14,036 nucleotides of DNA from Clostridiales bacterium (GTDB taxonomy: Bacteria; Bacillota; Clostridia; Lachnospirales; WQUN01). A program made the translations under genes and the position numbers. The stretch lies in assembly GCA_031289625.1 (NCBI GenBank), contig JAITPB010000123.1, forward strand, positions 1 to 14,036, written 5' to 3'. The first letter of the stretch is position 1. The number at the start of each line of letters is the position of its first letter. Positions 1 through 5,512 of the stretch are shown in pieces. Under the pieces are notes generated by a model. It saw only the letters and a list, made by a program, of their open reading frames with translations, had not been told where the DNA came from and did not search any database.

Positions 1-1
1 G

Positions 2-382
2 GATTTATACCGGCGGGGTTTGCAGCCGCCCATCGACGTGCTGCCAAGCCTTTCCCGGCTGAAAGATAAAGGTATCGGCGCGGGTAAAACCAGAGCCGAC
101 CACGCCAACACCATGAACCAACTTTTCGCGGCCTATTCCCGCGGGAAAAACGCCAAAGAATTGATGACGGTTTTGGGCGAGGCGGCGTTGACTGAATTGG
201 ATCTTTTATACGCGAAGTTTGCCGACGAATTTGAAAAGCGGTATGTAAACCAAGGCTACACAACCAACCGGGACATTGAGGAAACGCTGGAGCTTGGCTG
301 GGAATTGCTGCGGATACTGCCGCGTTCCGAGTTGAAGCGTATTCGTGATTCCTTTTTGGACGAATACTATGACAAGAAATAG
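2..382 (+). CDS. ntpB: V-type ATP synthase subunit B, C-terminal part (5' end outside window)
   Basis: This is the non-catalytic B subunit of the rotary V/A-type ATPase head (the A3B3 ring of V1), which couples ATP turnover to ion movement across the membrane. The frame is open from base 2, so the gene begins upstream of the window and about 126 C-terminal residues are visible. Family hallmarks are PPIDVLPSLSRL near the start of the visible part, then the DHAN...NQLFAAYSRGK stretch, GEAALTELDLLYAKF, and a C-terminal LGWELLRILPRSELKRI segment. It ends in DEYYDKK, close to the usual family C-terminus, so the 3' end looks intact. The TTG at 20 is internal to the conserved core and is not a start. 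Subunit D follows after 15 bases, as expected of an A-B-D operon. The assignment is by recognition of conserved sequence; the nucleotide-binding core lies outside the window. Confidence 0.95.
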   Translation, partial: DLYRRGLQPPIDVLPSLSRLKDKGIGAGKTRADHANTMNQLFAAYSRGKNAKELMTVLGEAALTELDLLYAKFADEFEKRYVNQGYTTNRDIEETLELGWELLRILPRSELKRIRDSFLDEYYDKK

Positions 383-397
383 CGGGAGGGGCCTGAG

Positions 398-1069
398 ATG
401 GCAAAAAAGCAGGTAAACCCGACGCGTATGGAGCTGACTTCGGCCAAACGCAAGCTGGTCACAGCCATGCGCGGCCATAAGCTCCTCAAAGATAAACGGG
501 ATGAATTGATGCGTCAGTTTTTGATCCTGGCGAAGGAGAACAGAACCCTGCGGGAAGAGATGGAAGCGGGGCTTGCCTCGGCGGCGAAAAATTTCGCCCT
601 GGCGCGCGCCGTCATGTCGGATCCGGTTTTGGATACAGGGTTATTGATACCAGGCCAGGAAGTTATCCTGGAAGCCAGCGAGCAAAATCTTATGGGCGTC
701 TTGACGCCGCGTTTTACTTTTAAAACCAGAAACCCGGACAGCAGCAGCATTTATTCTTATGGCCTGAGCTTTACCTCCAGCGATCTAGATTTCGCCGCGA
801 AAAGCCTGGCGGATGTGCTGCCGGTGATGCTGCGGCTGGCGGAAGTGGAAAAGAGCTGCCAGCTCATGTCGGCGGAGATCGAAAAGACCCGGCGGCGCGT
901 CAATGCGCTGGAGTATATGCTGATTCCCGAGCTGCGGGAGACGATTAAGTACATTACCATGAAATTGGATGAGAATGAGCGTTCCAGCCAGATTCGCCTC
1001 ATGAAAGTGAAAGACATGATGCTGGAAGAGACGTATCATTACGAAGAAAGAGCGAACCAGGCAACATAA
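398..1069 (+). CDS. ntpD: V-type ATP synthase subunit D
   Basis: This is the central-stalk subunit D of the V/A-type ATPase, the coiled-coil rotor shaft that turns inside the A3B3 head (the equivalent of F-type gamma). The 223-residue length is normal for the family. The N-terminal signature (about residues 7-40: NPTRMELTSAKRKL, then GHKLLKDKRDELMR) is diagnostic. The N- and C-terminal thirds are rich in charged heptad-like helix and should form the antiparallel coiled coil. The middle (about 70-135) is the less conserved globular part. The ATG at 398 has a strong ribosome binding site, GGGAGGGG at 384-391, 6 bases upstream. It lies 15 bases after the stop of subunit B, so the two are clearly co-transcribed. 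A strong terminator follows 31 bases after the stop, so D is the last gene of this operon. Confidence 0.96.
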   Translation: MAKKQVNPTRMELTSAKRKLVTAMRGHKLLKDKRDELMRQFLILAKENRTLREEMEAGLASAAKNFALARAVMSDPVLDTGLLIPGQEVILEASEQNLMGVLTPRFTFKTRNPDSSSIYSYGLSFTSSDLDFAAKSLADVLPVMLRLAEVEKSCQLMSAEIEKTRRRVNALEYMLIPELRETIKYITMKLDENERSSQIRLMKVKDMMLEETYHYEERANQAT

Positions 1070-1100
1070 AAAAAATTTAATAAAAAAAGATCGAATCAAA

Positions 1101-1136
1101 ACAAAAACAGCCGTCTGCGAAGACGGCTGTTTTTGT
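1101..1136 (+). terminator. Intrinsic terminator after the V-ATPase operon
   Basis: A perfect 16-bp inverted repeat (arms 1101-1116 and 1121-1136) encloses a GCGA tetraloop of the stable GNRA type. The GC-rich core of the stem is CAGCCGTCT / AGACGGCTG. The outer stem is A-rich on the left and T-rich on the right, giving the U-tract after the GC core. Because the left arm carries an A-run, the same element could also work on the minus strand. It sits directly downstream of ntpD and ends the ATPase operon. Confidence 0.93.
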
Positions 1137-1227
1137 AAATTTCGGGACCAGAGATAAAGGCATGTTCCTCCCTTGACGCCTATACATATTTGCGCAAAAA
1201 GAAAACAATACTAAACTGTGTGGAAAA

Positions 1228-3237
1228 ATGATGGAGGAGTTGGTGGAGATAAAATATAAAAAAACAATTTGGATGAGCGTAGCCATATGCGCCATCGCTA
1301 TCGCCGTGCTCTGGATGAACGGCGAACCGCCGCGGCAGTCGCGGACAAATAGGGAAACGGAAGCGCAGGCATCGGCGCCGCAATTGCCTCCGCTGAGCCG
1401 TAGCGTGGATTTCAGCGGGCTGGTTTTCACGGAATGGGATTATAAAGCCGCCGCGGCCAGCGTTTCGGCGCGGTCTAAAAAGCCGTATACGATCATGGTA
1501 TATATGAACGGATCGGATCTGGAGAGCGAAGAGGGTATGGCCACAGCGGATTTGGCGGAGATGATCGAGTCTGGTATGGATTCGTCGAAAATCAATCTCA
1601 TTTTGTTCACCGGCGGAACTAGCCGCTGGCAAAACGACGTGATACCCGAAAACGGCTGCTCCCTCTGGGAACTCGATCAGGGGGATTTGCGCAGCCTTGC
1701 CAAGTTAGGGCTTCTCAACATGGGCGATCCCGGCACTCTGGCCGGGTTCATTAATTTTGGCGTTCAAACTTTCCCTGCTGACAAGTATGGGCTGATCCTG
1801 TGGGATCACGGGGGCGGGGCCATTGCCGGGTACGGCCAGGATGAAAATTTTGACAAGTGCAACCTGACGCTGCTCGATATGAATTACGCGTTCGCGCAAT
1901 CCGCCGCAGCCCAAAACAAACTGGAATTTCTCGGGTTTGACTCCTGCTTGATGGCGACAGTGGAAATGGCGGTCGTGGCGTCTGAATATGCGCGTTACCT
2001 GGTGGCCTCCGAAGATCTGGAGCCGAGCGAAGGCTGGGATTACCAATTTTTGAAAACGCTTAGCCAACAGCCGGAGATGGACGGCGCGGCTGTTGGTAAA
2101 ACCATCGTGGATTTTTTTATGCGTTATTATGGTCAGAACACGGATGAAAATTTGACGCTGTCTGTCGCCGATTTGTCGCAGGCTGGCTATGTCATGAACG
2201 CCATGGGCAATCTGATGGAGCAATGCGGGGAAACGCTCCCGGCAATCACTTCTTTCCGAAATTTGGCGCGCAAACGCGTCGGGACGAAAACGTTCGGCGA
2301 GGGAAGCCCGCGCGACAACCAATGCGATATGGTGGATATCGGCGACATGGCCGATAAGCTCCGGGATTTATATCCCCAGGAAACGCAGACCTTGCTGGAG
2401 GCGCTGAACCAATCGGTCGTATACAGCCGCCACAATTCTGACGCCAATTTGCGCGGCTTGAGCGCGTATTACATTTACGGCGGCAAAGACATCGGCGCGT
2501 ATACGCTGAATACGTATTCCTCTATGCAGATGAGTCCGTCCTATACACGCTACCAGCGCGATTTTTACGCGCGGCTTCAAAACGCCGGGAGGCGGAGCCG
2601 GAACCGTTCCTCTTCCGCACCTTCGCCAGCATCTGATATAATAACGCCTTCCGTGGCAACAGAGAGCGAAATTGTCACAGTGGAACTTACGGCGTGGCGG
2701 CCCGTTGAGGGGCAGCAGGGGCAATACCGGATGATCGGTCTGTTGGATTCGCGTTACGCCGAAGGAAGTGAGCAGGAGGGCATGACGGAAACGGATGAAG
2801 GAAAAGCCTTGTGGCCTCATATCAACGGAACCCCCGTGTGTTTGTACCGCATTTCCGGATCGGAGCGCCGGCAGATCTACGCGGCGCCAGCGATGTTGAA
2901 CGGGCGCGCGTGTGACATTATCGTACTGATCAGCAGTCGCTTCCCCACAGGCAAAGTGCTGGGCGCGCGCCAGAATGACGGCCTCGTGATTCAGAAGGGC
3001 CATGACGAGTTAAAAAAAGGCGATCAAATCGCGTTTTGTTATCGGGAAAGGGATTTTCTCAGCAACCGCGAGACAGGCTGGGCGAATGGCGAGACTTTCA
3101 CAGTGGGCGGGGAAATGACGCTGCAATGGGAAAAAACCGCGCCGGATATGTATACCAGTCTGCTGACTACGGACATCTATGACAGCGAAACATTTGGCCC
3201 GCTGAAGCGCGCGCAAACACAAATTGATTTGCAATGA
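1228..3237 (+). CDS. Clostripain-related cysteine peptidase (family C11), membrane-anchored
   Basis: Predicted endopeptidase of MEROPS family C11 (clan CD, caspase-like fold). After a short basic N-terminus there is one hydrophobic segment (about residues 14-30), fitting a signal anchor with the enzyme outside the membrane. The peptidase domain runs from about residue 85 (YTIMVYMNGSDLE) to about 450. His194 lies in WDHGGG and Cys240 in GFDSCLMA, the expected catalytic pair. Asp238, two residues before the Cys, matches the clostripain Asp that favours Arg/Lys at P1. A Ser/Arg/Pro-rich linker (about 455-472) leads to a C-terminal region of about 190 residues that I do not recognise. The start is uncertain: ATG 1228 lacks a good ribosome site, whereas GGAGG at 1233-1237 lies 5 bases before an in-frame GTG at 1243. 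No clear promoter was found in 1137-1227. Substrate and physiological role are unknown. Confidence 0.88.
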   Translation: MMEELVEIKYKKTIWMSVAICAIAIAVLWMNGEPPRQSRTNRETEAQASAPQLPPLSRSVDFSGLVFTEWDYKAAAASVSARSKKPYTIMVYMNGSDLESEEGMATADLAEMIESGMDSSKINLILFTGGTSRWQNDVIPENGCSLWELDQGDLRSLAKLGLLNMGDPGTLAGFINFGVQTFPADKYGLILWDHGGGAIAGYGQDENFDKCNLTLLDMNYAFAQSAAAQNKLEFLGFDSCLMATVEMAVVASEYARYLVASEDLEPSEGWDYQFLKTLSQQPEMDGAAVGKTIVDFFMRYYGQNTDENLTLSVADLSQAGYVMNAMGNLMEQCGETLPAITSFRNLARKRVGTKTFGEGSPRDNQCDMVDIGDMADKLRDLYPQETQTLLEALNQSVVYSRHNSDANLRGLSAYYIYGGKDIGAYTLNTYSSMQMSPSYTRYQRDFYARLQNAGRRSRNRSSSAPSPASDIITPSVATESEIVTVELTAWRPVEGQQGQYRMIGLLDSRYAEGSEQEGMTETDEGKALWPHINGTPVCLYRISGSERRQIYAAPAMLNGRACDIIVLISSRFPTGKVLGARQNDGLVIQKGHDELKKGDQIAFCYRERDFLSNRETGWANGETFTVGGEMTLQWEKTAPDMYTSLLTTDIYDSETFGPLKRAQTQIDLQ

Positions 3238-3257
3238 CTCGGTGGATACAGTATAAT
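3229..3257 (+). promoter_or_regulatory. Sigma-A-type promoter for the superoxide reductase gene
   Basis: A -35 box TTGCAA (3229-3234, 4 of 6 matches) and a perfect -10 box TATAAT (3252-3257) are separated by exactly 17 bases. The -35 box overlaps the last codons of the peptidase gene; the stop is at 3235-3237. Transcription should begin near 3264, leaving a leader of about 100 bases before dfx in which I recognise no known element. No terminator is apparent after the peptidase gene, so some read-through into dfx is possible. Confidence 0.72.
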
Positions 3258-3362
3258 AAAAAAAGGCAATAACAAAACAACATTTATACGCGCGAACATG
3301 CAGACTTGCCGCCCATCATATTTTCGTTTGCCAGTATAGATTAAAAAAGGAGAGATGGATCT

Positions 3363-3743
3363 ATGAAATACGAAAGAAAATTTTACAAATGTTCCCACTG
3401 CGGAAATATCATTGCATTCGTGGAGAACGCCGGCGTCAGTATTATATGCTGCGGAGAAGAAATGTCCGAGATCAAACCCAATACAGTCGACGCCGCGCGG
3501 GAAAAACATGTCCCGGCGCTGTCGCTGGACGGCGGTAAACTCAAAGTGACAGTCGGCTCCGTCCCTCATCCTATGACAGAGGAACACAATATCATGTGGA
3601 TCGCAGTGGCGGAAGAAAAGCGGACTTCCCGCGCGATGCTGTCGGTGGGCGGCGCGCCTGAAGCGGAATTTTGCATGACCACCAATTCCGCCACTGTGTA
3701 CGCTTATTGTAATCTGCATGGCTTGTGGGCGGTTGATTTATAA
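3363..3743 (+). CDS. dfx: Desulfoferrodoxin / superoxide reductase (2Fe type)
   Basis: Reduces superoxide to hydrogen peroxide in the cytoplasm without making oxygen, a typical defence of anaerobes; electrons usually come from rubredoxin. At 126 residues it has the length of the two-iron class. Both metal sites are complete. The N-terminal desulforedoxin-like centre I uses Cys10, Cys13, Cys29 and Cys30 (CSHC and CC). The catalytic centre II uses His49 (in EKHVP), His69 (in VPHPM), His75, Cys116 and His119 (in CNLHG). Glu47 and Lys48, which assist substrate binding and protonation in this family, are also present. GGAGAG just upstream of the ATG serves as ribosome site. The gene has its own consensus promoter and a terminator, so it is probably monocistronic. 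It lies directly upstream of the heat-shock operon, and the two share an intergenic region. Confidence 0.96.
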   Translation: MKYERKFYKCSHCGNIIAFVENAGVSIICCGEEMSEIKPNTVDAAREKHVPALSLDGGKLKVTVGSVPHPMTEEHNIMWIAVAEEKRTSRAMLSVGGAPEAEFCMTTNSATVYAYCNLHGLWAVDL

Positions 3744-3752
3744 ATCCCTGCA

Positions 3753-3789
3753 AATAGCACTTGACAGATCCTCTGTCAAGTGTTATTTT
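3753..3789 (+). terminator. Predicted terminator of dfx, embedded in the hrcA promoter
   Basis: A 16-bp inverted repeat has arms 3753-3768 and 3772-3787 with a 3-base loop (TCC). The only non-Watson-Crick pair is G3757 with T3783, which is G-U in RNA. The right arm runs into TTATTTTA, a short U-rich tract, and the element begins 9 bases after the dfx stop, as an intrinsic terminator would. The same bases hold the -35 and -10 boxes of the hrcA promoter. Termination strength is uncertain because the U-tract is interrupted; a protein-binding operator is the alternative reading. Confidence 0.68.
3761..3789 (+). promoter_or_regulatory. Sigma-A promoter of the hrcA-grpE-dnaK-dnaJ operon
   Basis: A consensus -35 TTGACA (3761-3766), a 17-base spacer and a -10 TATTTT (3784-3789), preceded by TGT to make an extended -10. 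Transcription should start near 3796, just before the CIRCE operator, so a bound repressor would sit on the initiation region. This is a vegetative promoter, in line with heat-shock control by repression and not by an alternative sigma factor. Confidence 0.88.
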
Positions 3790-3799
3790 AGGGATGCAG

Positions 3800-3826
3800 T
3801 TAGCACTCGACTTAATCGAGTGCTAA
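3800..3826 (+). promoter_or_regulatory. CIRCE operator (HrcA binding site)
   Basis: TTAGCACTC, nine bases, then GAGTGCTAA: an exact match to the CIRCE consensus. Symmetry extends further, with perfect 12-bp arms at 3799-3810 and 3816-3827 around a 5-base centre. It lies a few bases downstream of the predicted transcription start and 22 bases before the hrcA ATG. HrcA is known to bind CIRCE as a dimer and repress; heat titrates GroEL away and relieves repression. As the inverted repeat is transcribed, it may also form a hairpin at the 5' end of the mRNA. Confidence 0.98.
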
Positions 3827-3848
3827 CAACCCTCAAGGATGTGATCGT

Positions 3849-4883
3849 ATGATTTTAAATGACAGAAAAATTCGGATCTTAGAAGCTATCATCAATGATT
3901 ACATTCAAACGGCAGAGCCGATTGGCTCCCGCACCATTGCCAAAAAATACGATCTGGGCATCAGTTCCGCCACCATCCGCAATGAAATGAGCGACCTGGA
4001 GGAGATGGGCTTTATTATACAGCCGCACGCCTCCTCGGGCCGCGTGCCCTCCGACAAGGGTTACCGGCTGTATGTTGACAGGCTGATGCAGCGCAGAGAG
4101 CTTACAGATGAAGAGATGCTATTACTGCAAAAAATGATTGCCGGCAGCATTCACCAGATTGACTATATCATGCGGGAGACAGCGAGCGCTATCGCCATTC
4201 TCACGAAATGCGCCACCATTGTATCGGAACCGCAGATCAAGAAGACGCGGATTCGGCATATCCAATTTGTGCCCGTGGATGAAAAATCCTTTGTCATGGT
4301 ACTCGTGACAGACGGCAAAGCGGTGAAAAACCGCCTGATTTATTTAAATCAAACGCTCGATGAAGATACGATGATCCGTTTGTCTAAATTACTCAGTGAA
4401 AACCTGCGCGGTTGCTGCTTTGAGGACATTGACGTCTCTATGGCGCACGAGTTCGCGGAGCAGTTCCGGATGCCGGAAGACCTCCTGCTGGCTGTGCTGA
4501 ACGCGGCCTCCGACGTCATCCACACGGAGGACGACGTGCAAATCTATACGAGCGGCGTTAAAAATATTTTGAGTTTTCCGGAATTTTCCGACGTGGAAAA
4601 AGCCAAAAATATGTTTCAGGCGCTTGAGGAAAAAGATATGCTGATTACTTTGCTGGGCAGCGGCAATTCTGAAAAAATTCAGGTGGTCATAGGCGCTGAA
4701 AACAACATGGAATTGTTGGAGGACTGCAGCGTGATTAAAGCCAATTATCGTGTCGGCAGTCAGAATTTTGGCTCTATCGGCGTCATTGGGCCGAAACGGA
4801 TGGATTATTCGCAGGCGGTTTCCGTGCTGAGCGGCATTTTGAAGCATATCAATGCGGTCATTAAGGCCTTATCCGGCGGATAA
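3849..4883 (+). CDS. hrcA: Heat-inducible transcription repressor HrcA
   Basis: Negative regulator of class I heat-shock genes that binds CIRCE; the one upstream indicates autoregulation of its own operon. The 344 residues match the usual length. The N-terminal winged helix-turn-helix covers about residues 1-75 and includes SSATIRNEMSDLEEMG (39-54) and HASSGRVPSDKGYR (60-73), both highly conserved. The rest is the GAF-like and dimerisation region; the conserved GSIGVIGPKRMDY is near the C-terminus. The ATG at 3849 has AAGGA at 3835-3839 with 9 bases spacing. It is the first gene of hrcA-grpE-dnaK-dnaJ, the standard order in Bacillota. The grpE start follows 40 bases after its stop, consistent with one transcript. 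Confidence 0.97.
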   Translation: MILNDRKIRILEAIINDYIQTAEPIGSRTIAKKYDLGISSATIRNEMSDLEEMGFIIQPHASSGRVPSDKGYRLYVDRLMQRRELTDEEMLLLQKMIAGSIHQIDYIMRETASAIAILTKCATIVSEPQIKKTRIRHIQFVPVDEKSFVMVLVTDGKAVKNRLIYLNQTLDEDTMIRLSKLLSENLRGCCFEDIDVSMAHEFAEQFRMPEDLLLAVLNAASDVIHTEDDVQIYTSGVKNILSFPEFSDVEKAKNMFQALEEKDMLITLLGSGNSEKIQVVIGAENNMELLEDCSVIKANYRVGSQNFGSIGVIGPKRMDYSQAVSVLSGILKHINAVIKALSGG

Positions 4884-4923
4884 CGAAAATGAAAGGCAAG
4901 GAGTGATTCAAGGGGTGACTCAG

Positions 4924-5493
4924 ATGAAAAATCAACAAGAGGGGCAGGCGCTCCCGCAGGAAGAGCAAGAAGCGGCCCCGGCGCAAATAGAGCCGTCCGA
5001 TACTGAAGAGACAGTTGACTTAGAGAACGGCGCGGCGGATGGCCAGGTGAAACTGCTGGAACAGCAAAGACAAAATGTGGATCTCATGGACAGGTTGCAG
5101 CGCGTCATGGCGGAGTTTGACAATTTTAGAAAACGGACTCTCAAAGAAAAAGCGTCTATGTACGACGACGGCGTCCGCGACGCCTTGGAAAAACTACTGC
5201 CCGTGACGGACAATTTGGAGCGCGCGCTGGCGTCCGCGTCCGCGGAAGACCAGGAAAGCGGCCTCTATAAAGGCATTGAAATGACGTTTCGACAGTGGAA
5301 TGAAATCATAGAAAAAATGGGCATTGCGCCCGCGCCCGGCGAGGGAGAGGCTTTTGACCCCAACGTGCATAACGCCGTGGCGCATGTGGAGGACGACGCG
5401 CTCGGGGAAAGCGTGATCGCGGAGGTACTGCAGAAAGGCTATATATACAAAGACAAAGTCTTGCGGCCCAGTATGGTCAAAGTCGCAAATTAA
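4924..5493 (+). CDS. grpE: Nucleotide exchange factor GrpE
   Basis: Exchanges ADP for ATP on DnaK, releasing substrate in the DnaK/DnaJ cycle. With the ATG at 4924 the protein has 189 residues. An acidic, Gln/Glu-rich disordered tail (about 1-40) is followed by the long dimerising helix (about 41-100, including MAEFDNFRKRTLKEK). The C-terminal beta domain that contacts DnaK holds FDPNVHNAVAHVED (144-157) and GYIYKDKVLRPSMVKV (172-187), both hallmark stretches. The start was chosen because AAGGGG at 4910-4915 lies 8 bases upstream. Alternative in-frame starts are GTG 4903 and GTG 4915; the frame stays open back into hrcA (4852), but that extension would replace a typical GrpE tail with unrelated residues. 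dnaK follows 19 bases after the stop. Confidence 0.95.
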   Translation: MKNQQEGQALPQEEQEAAPAQIEPSDTEETVDLENGAADGQVKLLEQQRQNVDLMDRLQRVMAEFDNFRKRTLKEKASMYDDGVRDALEKLLPVTDNLERALASASAEDQESGLYKGIEMTFRQWNEIIEKMGIAPAPGEGEAFDPNVHNAVAHVEDDALGESVIAEVLQKGYIYKDKVLRPSMVKVAN

Positions 5494-5512
5494 TGATAGA
5501 AGGAGAAAGAAA

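Noticed and set aside
1173..1210. TTGACG as -35 of a promoter for the peptidase gene
   Set aside because: No acceptable -10 occurs 16-18 bases downstream; TATACA at 1181 is too close and has no -35 of its own.
1705..3003. Minus-strand open frames opposite the C11 peptidase gene
   Set aside because: The sense strand encodes a protein with intact catalytic motifs; the antisense frames have His/Arg-rich nonsense composition.
4852..4923. Upstream extension of grpE into the end of hrcA
   Set aside because: The frame is open, but ATG 4924 has a well-spaced ribosome site (AAGGGG) and gives a normal-length GrpE; the extension overlaps hrcA and is not GrpE-like.
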